Shown here: piece after piece, positions 22,804 to 29,812 of the stretch
Position numbering within the stretch: position 1 is the stretch's first letter
Layout of the letters: each line of letters begins with the position of its first letter
Assembly: GCA_004553545.1 (NCBI GenBank)
Contig: SFLD01000020.1
Location: 1 to 29,812 of the forward strand
Direction: 5' to 3'
DNA length: 29,812 nucleotides
From: Clostridiales bacterium
GTDB lineage: Bacteria; Bacillota; Clostridia; Oscillospirales; Oscillospiraceae
The notes under the pieces: model-generated
Databases searched by the model: none
Seen by the model: the letters and a program-made list of their open reading frames with translations, nothing else
Told to the model about the DNA's origin: nothing
Translations under genes and position numbers: made by a program

Positions 22804-23697
22804 TTACTCCCCCAGGGCGGAGCCCTGTACGAGGCCGTCCGCCTCGAAGCGGCGGCGCATGGTGTTGAGGACCGCCTTCTTGTCGGCGCTCCAGAGAGGG
22901 GCCAGGAGGCGGCGCTTGTCGCCGTCCCCGGTGAGGCGGTGGATGACCACAGACGGCGGCAGCACCCGGAGGCAGTCCTCCAGAAGGCCGAAATACTCCT
23001 CCCGCTCCAGCGGCCGCACCCGGCCCGCGGCGTACTCCGCCGCGAGGTCCGTGCCATCCAGGACGTGGAGCAGGTGGAGCTTCACCCCGTCCGCCCACTG
23101 CCCCACGTAGCGGGCGCTTGCGATCATGTCCTCCCGGGTCTCGCCGGGGATGCCCAGGATCAGGTGGACGATGACCTCGATGCCCCGCACCCGCAGAGCC
23201 CGGACGGCCTCCTCGAAAACCGGGAGTTCATAGCCCCGGCGAAGGTAGGCGGCACTTTCGGGATGGATGGTCTGCAGGCCCAGCTCCACCCAGACGGGCT
23301 TGCGGCGGTTCAACTCTGCCAGGAGGTCCAAAATCTCCGGCGGCAGGCAATCCGGCCGGGTGGCGACGGACAGGGCCACCACCTCCTCCGGCTCCATGGC
23401 CGCCTCAAAGAGGGGCCGCAGGTACTCCGCCGGGGCGTAGGTATTAGTGAAGCTCTGGAAGTAGGCGATGTAGCGCCCCTCCCCCTCCTTGCCGTGAAGG
23501 CGGGCCTTGGCCCGCCGGAGCTGGGATGGGATGTCCCCGGTCTCGGCAAAGGCCCCGGCCCCATCGCAGAAGAGGCAGCCCCGGGTGCCCAGGGTGCCAT
23601 CCCGGTTAGGGCAGCCGCAGCCGGAGGAAAGGGAGAGCTTGTAGACCTTACCGCCGAAGCGGCGGCGCAGCTCCTCGTTGAGGCTGTGGTAGTACAT
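22804..23697 (-). CDS. TIGR01212-family radical SAM protein (YhcC/YtqA-like)
   Basis: This is a 297-residue cytoplasmic enzyme. The cluster motif is C29-PNRDG followed by C41-x2-C44 (GCLFC), the distinctive arrangement of this family, which is related to Elp3-type radical SAM enzymes. Further marks are YIAYFQSFTNTYAPAE near 78-93, VATRPDCLPPEIL, WVELGLQTIHPESA and VHLILGIPGETREDM, the SAM-binding part. The C-terminal region contains KLHLLHVLDGTDLA and HRLTGDGDK. The substrate of the family is unsettled, with a tRNA-modification role suggested by resemblance only. GGGAGGGGAG precedes the ATG. It lies 24 bases after the MerR-RDD gene end in the same direction, so it may be co-transcribed with it. 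Confidence 0.94.
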   Translation of the reverse strand: MYYHSLNEELRRRFGGKVYKLSLSSGCGCPNRDGTLGTRGCLFCDGAGAFAETGDIPSQLRRAKARLHGKEGEGRYIAYFQSFTNTYAPAEYLRPLFEAAMEPEEVVALSVATRPDCLPPEILDLLAELNRRKPVWVELGLQTIHPESAAYLRRGYELPVFEEAVRALRVRGIEVIVHLILGIPGETREDMIASARYVGQWADGVKLHLLHVLDGTDLAAEYAAGRVRPLEREEYFGLLEDCLRVLPPSVVIHRLTGDGDKRRLLAPLWSADKKAVLNTMRRRFEADGLVQGSALGE

Positions 23698-23721
23698 TGC
23701 TCTCCCCTCCCTCCGGAAAAA

Positions 23722-25170
23722 TCACCCGGCGTCCGCCAGGGTCATGGTGTAGTCCATGGTGAAAAGATACGTGTCTGTCCCCTCCAGGGGGGTGATGAAG
23801 GTGCCGGAATCGCCGGAATACCCTACGAAGCTGCTCTTGCTGCTGATCTCCACCCCATGTACGGTCTCCTGAAAGGACTCCGTCGGATTGGACTGGATGC
23901 GGTCGATGACGGCATTCACCGCATCCCTGTCCAAAAGCCCTACCCCAGGTTGGGCCTGGGCGAAGGCCAGGGTCGCAAGGATGCGGACCGTGGTTGGCAC
24001 CACGAAAAAGGTATCTCCCTCCGCCCGGAAGGAGATGGTGACACCGGTCATCCTGCCGCTGCCGTCCTCCGTGAAGTGCAGCTCCGGCTGGGAAAGCCCC
24101 ACGCCGTCCAGGGAGATCACCATCGTGCCCTCCGGCTCCTTCCAGCTGCCGTCCTGGTTCAGAAAACTCGCCGTTTCGGGATCGTAGTACGCCGCCAGGT
24201 AGTTATAGTTTTCGCAGAACTCCGCCACCGTGATCTCGCCCCGGTGAGGCGGCCGCTGGGCTGCGGCCAGCCCCAGGGAAAGCCCGCCGATGAGCACAAG
24301 GCAGGCGGCGACAAAACTCCCGACCCGCAGGAGCACTTTCCCCTCCCGGAGCCGGAGGGCGCTGTCCTCCTCCCAGGGCAGGGTCTCTCCCTGATCGCAG
24401 GCCTTGTAGCTCTTCCAGAGACGGTAGAGGTGGACGATGGGGATGTTCAGCCCCAGACCGTAGAGGAAAACATTCCAGGTTCGCAACAATCCCGCCGGGT
24501 AGGAAAGCCGCTCCTCCTCCCGGTCGGTGACGGAGAGGCCCAGGACCCACTTGCCCAGGGTGGTTCCGAAAACGCGCAGCAGCAGCGGCTCCAGGAAGAG
24601 CATCATCAGCACCGCTATGATCCCAGCCAGCACCTCAGAACCGCCGCTCCTCTGGCTGATGTTCACCCGGAAGACCGCCGTCAGCAGAATGTCCCAGAGG
24701 AGACTGTAGACCGTAAGATCCATCCACCGCGCCAGGAAGCGGCGGATGGGGGACGTCACCTTGGGCTCCGCGTCCTCCCGGGGGAGGTCCGGCGCCCCGC
24801 CGGGACGGCGGGAGAGCTCGTCGAGATAGCGCTGGGCATCCAGGTCCTCGTAGCGGACCTGGGCCTCCCGCAGCTCCCGGCAGACGGCCTCGGACTGGCT
24901 GAGGGCCGTCCGCTCCCCGGCGATACCGGCGAGGCGCCGGGTCATCAGCTCCTCCAGGGGGAGGGAGCCATCCTTGGCCGCCTTGATGTCCGCCAGGGAC
25001 ACCCCCAGCAGCCGCAGCAGCTTGATGCGCTTCAGGGTCTCCAGGTCCTCCTCGGAGTAGTCCCGGTAGCCGTTCTCCCGCCGCTCCGGGGAGAGAAAGC
25101 CCTCCGTCTCATAGTAGCGGATGTTGGCCCGGCTCATGCCGCTCAGCGCCTCGATCTCTTTGATGGTCAT
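23722..25170 (-). CDS. MerR-type DNA-binding domain fused to RDD membrane domain and extracytoplasmic domain
   Basis: This is a 482-residue fusion. Residues 1-70 form a MerR winged helix-turn-helix (TIKEIEALSGMSRANIRYYE, then LSPERRENGYRDYS and LKRIKLLRLLGVSLADI). A coiled-coil helix follows at 75-125. Residues 140-255 resemble an RDD domain (RRFLARWMDLTVYSLLWD, FGTTLGKWVLGLSV), with membrane segments near 150-168, 180-200 and 230-248. A fourth segment at 280-304 precedes an outer domain of about 180 residues. This would be a membrane-tethered one-component regulator reading an external or envelope signal. The ATG at 25170 is chosen from MerR alignment, with GGAAAGGTGG upstream. The effector and target genes are unknown. 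Confidence 0.88.
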   Translation of the reverse strand: MTIKEIEALSGMSRANIRYYETEGFLSPERRENGYRDYSEEDLETLKRIKLLRLLGVSLADIKAAKDGSLPLEELMTRRLAGIAGERTALSQSEAVCRELREAQVRYEDLDAQRYLDELSRRPGGAPDLPREDAEPKVTSPIRRFLARWMDLTVYSLLWDILLTAVFRVNISQRSGGSEVLAGIIAVLMMLFLEPLLLRVFGTTLGKWVLGLSVTDREEERLSYPAGLLRTWNVFLYGLGLNIPIVHLYRLWKSYKACDQGETLPWEEDSALRLREGKVLLRVGSFVAACLVLIGGLSLGLAAAQRPPHRGEITVAEFCENYNYLAAYYDPETASFLNQDGSWKEPEGTMVISLDGVGLSQPELHFTEDGSGRMTGVTISFRAEGDTFFVVPTTVRILATLAFAQAQPGVGLLDRDAVNAVIDRIQSNPTESFQETVHGVEISSKSSFVGYSGDSGTFITPLEGTDTYLFTMDYTMTLADAG

Positions 25171-25204
25171 GCTGTTTGCCCACCTTTCCTTGGGTTTTGC
25201 CGCC

Positions 25205-25238
25205 ATTCTACAGGGTAAAGGGACTTGACAGTCAAGTC
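25205..25238 (-). promoter_or_regulatory. MerR-style promoter and palindrome upstream of the MerR-RDD gene
   Basis: The minus strand has TTGACT (25230-25235), a 19-bp spacer and TAGAAT (25205-25210). Over-long spacers of 19-20 bp are typical of MerR-activated promoters. A perfect palindrome, plus-strand GACTTGACAGTCAAGTC (25222-25238), overlaps the -35 and is a candidate autoregulatory operator. Confidence 0.62.
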
Positions 25239-25300
25239 TTTTCGGAAAATTTCCGGAAAATTCTCGTCTTTTCCCCCAGTTTACCATATCCCGTCCCGGA

Positions 25301-25342
25301 AGAAAAGAAGAAAAGCGCCCGCCGCTGTACAGCGGCGGGCGC
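25301..25342 (-). terminator. terminator of the blaI-M56 transcript
   Basis: A 28-bp perfect palindrome (25315-25342, GCGCCCGCCGCTGT and its complement) begins 5 bases after the M56 stop. On the minus strand it is followed by TTTTCTTCTTTTCTT. Confidence 0.93.
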
Positions 25343-25347
25343 TCCTT

Positions 25348-28300
25348 TCAGCTGGCTCCCTTGGCCCGGAAGGTATCGGCGATGACCTGGAGCCGGACAC
25401 CGCCGCCCTCGGCGGCCTCCGCGGGATAGCGGCAGAGGACCGCAAAGGTCCCGTAACCCCCTTCATAGAAGCAGACATGGAGGACGGTCTTGCCGTCGTC
25501 CCCCAGCAGGTCGCCCTGCTTGCCCTCCACCAGTGGGATGGTCTCGGCGTCCCGGATCTTCGCCTGGGCCTCCGCCAGGTCGGACGCACCCACCACCCGG
25601 ACTTCCAAACGGATGTCATGGTTGGTGGCGTAGCGCCAGAGATCGGCGTCAGCGTCCTTCTCCCAGCCCTGGGGCAGGTAGAGATACCAGCCGTTCCCCC
25701 GGTAGCGGGTGAAGGTCTCGCTCTGCTCCTGGCCCTCCAGGTAGTAGGAGATGGTCTTCGCGTAGGGCATGGCCTCCCAGGGTCCCTGGTAGGAACGGAT
25801 CTTCCAGCCGTCCGTCTCCCAGCCCAGGGTCAGGCAGTCGCTGCCGTACCAGAGCCAGGCGCTCTCACCGGTGGTCTCACCATAGTCCGCCTGGAAGTAA
25901 CCGGGGCCAAAGTCCGAGGTGAAGTTATAGTAGGCGTCGGTCTCCGGCAGGTAGCAGACGCCGCTCCGGTCCCAGAGGTCGGCAGTGGTGATGCCGGCGT
26001 ACTCCGTCAGCGTTTCGTCCACAGTCTTCGCCGGGATGCGGTGGATGGGGACCGGCATCTCCCCCAGAGTTTCCTTGTCGAAGGGCCAGTTATCCAGGGC
26101 CGTCAGGGCCTGGAACTCCGCTTCCGTGATCTCCCCCGCCTCTCCCGGGAAATAAGCGAGGAAGTCCACGAAGTCCAGGTCCCGGACATTCTGATAAGAG
26201 GAGAGGAAGAAACCGTTGACGGGCGTCGCATAAACGACGTTGTTTGCTTCCTCCCGGTAGCCGCACAGCCATTCGTTGAGCTGGGCCAGCTCCTCGTCTG
26301 TCATAGCCCGGCGGGTCTCCCCCAAGAGGGTCATCTCCACGCTGAGCGTCGTCCCCGCGTAGCGGATCTGCAGCCGGGTCTGGTCCATTCCCAAGCGGTA
26401 GCTGCCGCCCTGCTGGATGCTCTCTGGGACAGCCCCCTGGTAGCCAGCGGCTTTCAGCTGCTGAAGATAGGCCATTCCCTGCTCATCGCTGACGCCGGTG
26501 ACCGTGACGCTGCCCAGCCCGTGCTGGCGGGAGAAATCCGCCAGGAAGGCCGCAAGGTCCGCCACCTTCTCCGCCTGGACGCTCTGGGTGACCAGGGCCG
26601 GGGCCTCCCCCGCCAGACGGAAGCTCTCCGCCATCCGCTCCATCACCTGGGGCTCAATGGCAACGTTGGGGTCCCCGCTGCGCTCCAGGCTGTCCGGCTG
26701 CCAGCGGAGCCAGATCCGCCAACTGCAGCTCTCGTCCTTGCCGGAATAGAAGTAGTAGCGCTCCTGCAGGCCGTCCCCCTCCCGCTGCCAGATGGCGCCG
26801 GTTCCCATGGTGGTGATGAAGCCCTGCTCCGCCGCCACGGTGAACTGATCCTCTACCGGGCCGGTGAAGCGGTCGATGGTGAACACAGATCCGGAGCCGT
26901 AGGAAGAGCTCCACTCCCAGTGTCCGTGGCTGCCAAGGTCCGCTTCCGTGCTGGTCTTGGCCCAGCCGCTCTCAGGGATGTAGCAGTAGAACCCGTCCTC
27001 GCCAAAGGCGTCATCATAGCACCGCACCGGGAAGTTTCCCTGGCCCAGGCCCAGCTCTGAGCCCCAGTCCTCCAGGGCCAGGGGTTCCGGCAGGGCATTG
27101 GTGGTGACGTACCAGTCCTCCAGGGCCTCCTCCGGGCTGGCGTGATCGCCCAGGAACTCCAGATAGGGGTCCACGCCGCTCTCCTTCTGGAGGATCACAT
27201 AGCGGCCGTCGGACTCCCGCTGCCGCACGATCAGAAGCTCGCTGCTCTCGTCGCAGTACCAGCCATCCTCCGTCAGGGACTGTCCCCCGGCGGTGACAAT
27301 CCGGTCCCCGGCCTCGTTGGTGGGCTGATAGGCCAGCGCCAGGGTCCAGACCTCCAGGGTCCCCTCCGGGTCCCGGCCCGTGAGGCTCCCCCGCAGGGTC
27401 AGGGACTCCACCCGGACGTCCTTCAGGGTGTCCGTCACAGAGTGGTACGCCGCATCGGCCCCCTGCGCTCCGCTTTCGTCGTAAACATCGTAGGTGATCT
27501 CTCCGGCCTTGGCCTCGTTGACCCGGGAGAGGGCATACTCCTCCATGCTGGCGTAGCTGCCGCTCTGCTCCTCCGTCAGGCGGAAGACCCAGGCGAAGAA
27601 ATCCATGCCGGAGGCCTCTTCCTGATAGCCCAGGGCCAGGTAGGTCTCGCCATTCTTCCCGGCCAGGAGCCAGAGGAGGTTGGGCTGGCCGTCGGCGGTG
27701 TCCTCCGCCTGGAAGGCCCAGACCGAAGCGCAGCTCCGGCGGAGCTCGGCGGCGCTCATACCATCCACCCAGCCGAAGGAGCCGCTCTCCTCCGAGCGGA
27801 AGCGGGCGTCGAAGCTATCCTGACTCAGGTTCTGATCCGCCTGCTCCGTATAGAGGACATCGCTGCCATCCCGGCGGAGGGTCACGGTGCCGTTCTCCCC
27901 CACCAGAACACGGGGCAGACCTTCCCAGTCCGCGCCCAGTTCAGGGTCGGAGTAAAGCATCTCCCCCAGGCTAAAATCCTTCCCGAGGGGGTCTGCGACG
28001 CTCCTGGGATTCACGCCGCAGGCGGCGATGAGGGCCACGCAGAGGACCCCCGCCAGCAGCAGCGCCCAGGTCTTGGGCCGCCGGAAGCGCAGCAGGTTCT
28101 CGATGCGGCTCTTGGGGTCCCCCTCGCCAAAGGCCAGGGGCGCTCCTGCCAGGATACGCCGCCCGGTGGCGAGACTCAGCAGGGATGCCGAGTAGTCCGC
28201 CCGGACGCCGTCCCCCAGCTGCCGGATAACGGCCTCGTCGCAGCGCATCTCCATGTCCCGGCCGGAGAGCAGGAAGCTGAGCCAGACCAGGGGATTGAAC

Positions 28301-29016
28301 CAGTGGAGGCAGAGTGCTGTAAAGCTCAGAAGCTTCACTGCCGGGTCAAAGCGACGGACGTGGCACTGCTCGTGGAGGATGATGTAGCCCCGCTCCCCCT
28401 CTGCGAGGGTGGATGGCAGATAGATCCTGGGCCGCAGGACCCCCATGACGAAGGGGGAGTCGATGTGATCGGCGAGATAGATGTTGTCCCGGAGCCGCAC
28501 AGCCCCCACGATGCGGCGCCGCAGGCGGCAGAGGGAGACCAGACTATAACCCAGCATCCCGATGACGCCAATGAGCCACGCCCAGGCGGCGACCTCCGAC
28601 AGTGAGGGGAGGGCAGACTTGGCGGCGGGTGCCGTCTCGTCCTGGGAGGGCTGAACGGCAGGAGTCACAGGTTCTGGGTCTGTCACCGGCATCACGGGTA
28701 CTGCAGGCGTCGCCGGGGTCTCCTCTGCCCCAGTGGTCAGGTTCTCACGCACCGCGGGCAGGTACTCCACGGTGCTGATCCCCGGCGTGGCCGCCCGGAC
28801 CGGGGCGTCCACCGCCCCGAAAAGGGAGATGCCCGCCGTCAGGCTCACCGGGCAGAGGAGCCGGAACAGCACCACCGCCCAGAGAGCGTAAGAGAAGACC
28901 TTCGGTGCCCGGCGCAGCAGGAAGCGGGCCAGCAGCACCACCAGGATCACGGCGCTGGCCGTCAGGCTCATGTTGAGCACAGTGGGAAACAGCGCCTCCG
29001 TCAGAAAAGCGTTCAT
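25348..29016 (-). CDS. BlaR1-like M56 family membrane metalloprotease with giant extracytoplasmic tail
   Basis: This is a 1222-residue membrane protein. Membrane segments lie near 12-33, 41-62 and 143-163, with a Pro/Thr/Glu-rich outer loop at 70-138. The zinc protease motif H215-E-Q-C-H219 lies in the M56 domain, followed by LHWFNPLVW and E256/D260 in DMEMRCDEAV. A last segment at 316-333 ends in a lipobox-like IAAC. Residues 336-1222 would be outside the cell. They contain at least two related modules (about 700-850, YCYIPESGW... to AESFRL, and 1115-1218, YLYLPQGW... to ADTFRA) and no penicillin-binding sensor motif (no STYK). It likely senses an envelope signal and inactivates the BlaI-type repressor whose gene overlaps it by ATGA. 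Confidence 0.92.
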   Translation of the reverse strand: MNAFLTEALFPTVLNMSLTASAVILVVLLARFLLRRAPKVFSYALWAVVLFRLLCPVSLTAGISLFGAVDAPVRAATPGISTVEYLPAVRENLTTGAEETPATPAVPVMPVTDPEPVTPAVQPSQDETAPAAKSALPSLSEVAAWAWLIGVIGMLGYSLVSLCRLRRRIVGAVRLRDNIYLADHIDSPFVMGVLRPRIYLPSTLAEGERGYIILHEQCHVRRFDPAVKLLSFTALCLHWFNPLVWLSFLLSGRDMEMRCDEAVIRQLGDGVRADYSASLLSLATGRRILAGAPLAFGEGDPKSRIENLLRFRRPKTWALLLAGVLCVALIAACGVNPRSVADPLGKDFSLGEMLYSDPELGADWEGLPRVLVGENGTVTLRRDGSDVLYTEQADQNLSQDSFDARFRSEESGSFGWVDGMSAAELRRSCASVWAFQAEDTADGQPNLLWLLAGKNGETYLALGYQEEASGMDFFAWVFRLTEEQSGSYASMEEYALSRVNEAKAGEITYDVYDESGAQGADAAYHSVTDTLKDVRVESLTLRGSLTGRDPEGTLEVWTLALAYQPTNEAGDRIVTAGGQSLTEDGWYCDESSELLIVRQRESDGRYVILQKESGVDPYLEFLGDHASPEEALEDWYVTTNALPEPLALEDWGSELGLGQGNFPVRCYDDAFGEDGFYCYIPESGWAKTSTEADLGSHGHWEWSSSYGSGSVFTIDRFTGPVEDQFTVAAEQGFITTMGTGAIWQREGDGLQERYYFYSGKDESCSWRIWLRWQPDSLERSGDPNVAIEPQVMERMAESFRLAGEAPALVTQSVQAEKVADLAAFLADFSRQHGLGSVTVTGVSDEQGMAYLQQLKAAGYQGAVPESIQQGGSYRLGMDQTRLQIRYAGTTLSVEMTLLGETRRAMTDEELAQLNEWLCGYREEANNVVYATPVNGFFLSSYQNVRDLDFVDFLAYFPGEAGEITEAEFQALTALDNWPFDKETLGEMPVPIHRIPAKTVDETLTEYAGITTADLWDRSGVCYLPETDAYYNFTSDFGPGYFQADYGETTGESAWLWYGSDCLTLGWETDGWKIRSYQGPWEAMPYAKTISYYLEGQEQSETFTRYRGNGWYLYLPQGWEKDADADLWRYATNHDIRLEVRVVGASDLAEAQAKIRDAETIPLVEGKQGDLLGDDGKTVLHVCFYEGGYGTFAVLCRYPAEAAEGGGVRLQVIADTFRAKGAS

Positions 29017-29381
29017 TCCTCACCCCTCCTGTTCCGCTCAATGAGCCGCTGCAGTTGGTCGATCTCCTCCTCTGTCAGCTTCTTCCGGCGGGTGAAGGCC
29101 GTCAGGAACGCCGGGAGGGAACCGGAAAAGGTCTCCTCCACAAACTGCTCGCTCTGCCGGGCGGCGTACTCCTCCCGGCTCAGGCGGGAGGTCACGACGC
29201 CCCCCTCATTCTGAAAAATGCCCTTCTCGCACAGGCGCTTCAACACCGTGTAGGTGGTGGATTTCTTCCACTCCAGCTCCCGCTCCGCGAGATGCACCAA
29301 TTCCGTGGAGCTGATGGGCTCGCCGTCCCAAATGAGCTCCGCAAAGCGGCTCTCCACCGGCCCCAGTCTCAGATCAGCCAT
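29013..29381 (-). CDS. BlaI/MecI/CopY family transcriptional repressor
   Basis: This is a 122-residue winged-helix repressor. LGPVESRFAELIWDGEPISSTELVHLAE and WKKSTTYTVLKRLCEKGIFQNE form the DNA-binding domain (residues 6-70), the hallmark of BlaI/MecI/CopY proteins. The C-terminal part (80-118) is the dimerisation helix region that the partner protease system acts on in BlaI. GGAAGGAGG lies 5 bases before the ATG. The stop overlaps the M56 gene start (ATGA), so repressor and sensor are made together. Two 17-bp dyads in its own promoter are the probable binding sites. No beta-lactamase gene is adjacent, so the regulon lies elsewhere or is only this operon. Confidence 0.95.
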   Translation of the reverse strand: MADLRLGPVESRFAELIWDGEPISSTELVHLAERELEWKKSTTYTVLKRLCEKGIFQNEGGVVTSRLSREEYAARQSEQFVEETFSGSLPAFLTAFTRRKKLTEEEIDQLQRLIERNRRGEE

Positions 29382-29396
29382 AGGCTCCTCCTTCCG

Positions 29397-29413
29397 GTCT
29401 ACAGTCGTTAGAC
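29397..29413. promoter_or_regulatory. operator 2 of the BlaI-type repressor
   Basis: GTCTACAGTCGTTAGAC fits GTCTA-N7-TAGAC, the same frame as the upstream copy. It lies downstream of the -10, between the likely transcript start and the ribosome site of the repressor gene. Its centre is 33 bp from that of operator 1. Confidence 0.72.
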
Positions 29414-29428
29414 CTTCGTTGTACCGCC

Positions 29429-29457
29429 AGTCTACTTCATGTAGACCCGTTTGTCAA
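29429..29457 (-). promoter_or_regulatory. promoter of the blaI-M56 operon
   Basis: The minus strand has TTGACA (29452-29457), 17 bp, then TAGACT (29429-29434). The -10 lies within operator 1, so repressor binding would block the polymerase. Confidence 0.85.
29430..29446. promoter_or_regulatory. operator 1 of the BlaI-type repressor
   Basis: GTCTACTTCATGTAGAC is a perfect dyad (6-bp arms, 5-base centre) covering the -10 and part of the spacer. It shares GTCTA-N7-TAGAC with operator 2. Confidence 0.78.
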
Positions 29458-29684
29458 GAGGAAAATTGCTCTTCCTGACACACCTGCGCAAAAAAAACGC
29501 CCTGCAAAGAAAACGGTCCTTTATAACCGTTGACTTACGTTGCAAAACACAACATTGTCTGGAACTAAAACACATCTGATTTGGAAGCCCTCTTCCCAAC
29601 GGTTTAACGACACACACGAAGACAGTCCTTCGCAGCGTCCCGGAAGAAGTGAACCACAACAGTCATTTCCCTCGAGAGGAAATA

Positions 29685-29716
29685 CGCCCTTGCGGGACCA
29701 TGGTCCTGCAAGGGCG
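29685..29716. repeat. 32-bp palindrome with one mismatched pair
   Basis: The arms CGCCCTTGC and GCAAGGGCG flank an inner GGACCATGGTCC; only 29694/29707 do not match (G-T). There is no U-run on the plus side, and GTATTT follows on the minus side. It may be a terminator for a minus-strand transcript from the right, or a protein site. Confidence 0.6.
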
Positions 29717-29789
29717 GTAAGCGTCAAAGCTAACGGCGACTTGCGGTAAATTGAATAGCGTGAAAGAATACTCCTGTATAGTAGCGGAT

Positions 29790-29812
29790 AGTATATGCGA
29801 GTCGCGTATACT
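29790..29812. promoter_or_regulatory. operator-like dyad at the right edge
   Basis: AGTATATGCGA and TCGCGTATACT are complements apart from one position, around a single G. The preceding bases repeat the theme (ATAGTAGCGG). It resembles a repressor site, but its gene is outside the window. Confidence 0.4.

Larger units (their letters stand above)
29460..29812. other. right-end intergenic region without a convincing gene
   Basis: This is about 350 AT-richer bases. No reading frame has both a ribosome site and protein-like composition. It holds a small hairpin (ATTTCC/GGAAAT at 29665-29683), a 32-bp near-palindrome and an edge dyad, listed separately. It is probably upstream DNA of a plus-strand gene beyond the right edge. 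Confidence 0.5.

Noticed and set aside
25225..28605. Long plus-strand frames (611 and 487 codons) opposite the M56 gene.
   Set aside because: They are shadow frames; the first even crosses the terminator palindrome at 25315-25342.
25348..29381. A true beta-lactam resistance operon (blaI-blaR1).
   Set aside because: The repressor and M56 domain fit, but no penicillin-binding sensor motif and no beta-lactamase gene are present.
29500..29540. Terminator on the minus strand around the T8 run (plus-strand A8 at 29490-29497).
   Set aside because: The nearby stem is only six base pairs and is separated from the T-run by a dozen bases, and no gene ends there.

Overview
The window looks like chromosome of a GC-rich, spore-forming Gram-positive anaerobe, most likely an Oscillospiraceae-type clostridium of the Flavonifractor / Lawsonibacter / Oscillibacter kind. 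The grounds are high GC, purine-rich Shine-Dalgarno sites, spoVAD-spoVAE, a [4Fe-4S]-type PurF, a BlaI/M56 pair with the long clostridial sensor tail, and an IMP cyclohydrolase of the PurO family. The family-level placement is inference. No rRNA, CRISPR array, insertion sequence or transposase was seen.

Left part (1-7.4 kb): the N-terminal part of a small phage-type holin runs off the left edge. Next come two tandem tRNA-Leu genes (CAG and GAG) with a near-perfect promoter and a terminator, a class U sirtuin, an ArsC/Spx-fold protein that lacks its usual N-terminal cysteine, and spoVAD-spoVAE without spoVAC. These are followed by a cysteine-rich zinc-ribbon protein of unknown role, a cation diffusion facilitator, a hairpin-dense intergenic stretch, a SLOG (YpsA-like) protein, and an FMN riboswitch controlling the riboflavin ECF transporter ribU.

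Middle (7.4-12.5 kb): a visibly more AT-rich patch holds an EcsC-family gene, a 67-residue protein and perhaps one more tiny gene, all on the minus strand; it looks like an accessory insertion. Then follow an LTA-synthase-like sulfatase-fold membrane enzyme and a translationally coupled pair, dinB (DNA polymerase IV) and 5-formyltetrahydrofolate cyclo-ligase.

Purine operon (22.65 down to 12.59 kb, minus strand): one promoter precedes purE-purC-purF-purM-purN-purO-purD-purL, with three ATGA overlaps and very short gaps. It encodes every de novo step represented here from PRPP amidation onward except purB, purK and AICAR transformylase. PurO sits where purH is usually found, so a stand-alone AICAR transformylase should lie elsewhere.

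Right part (22.8-29.8 kb, minus strand): a TIGR01212-type radical SAM protein, a MerR DNA-binding domain fused to an RDD membrane domain and an extracytoplasmic domain, and a blaI-M56 pair. In that pair the repressor promoter carries two matching 17-bp operators and the M56 protein has an ~890-residue outer tail. The last 350 bases hold no convincing gene but contain a 32-bp near-palindrome and an operator-like dyad at the very edge.
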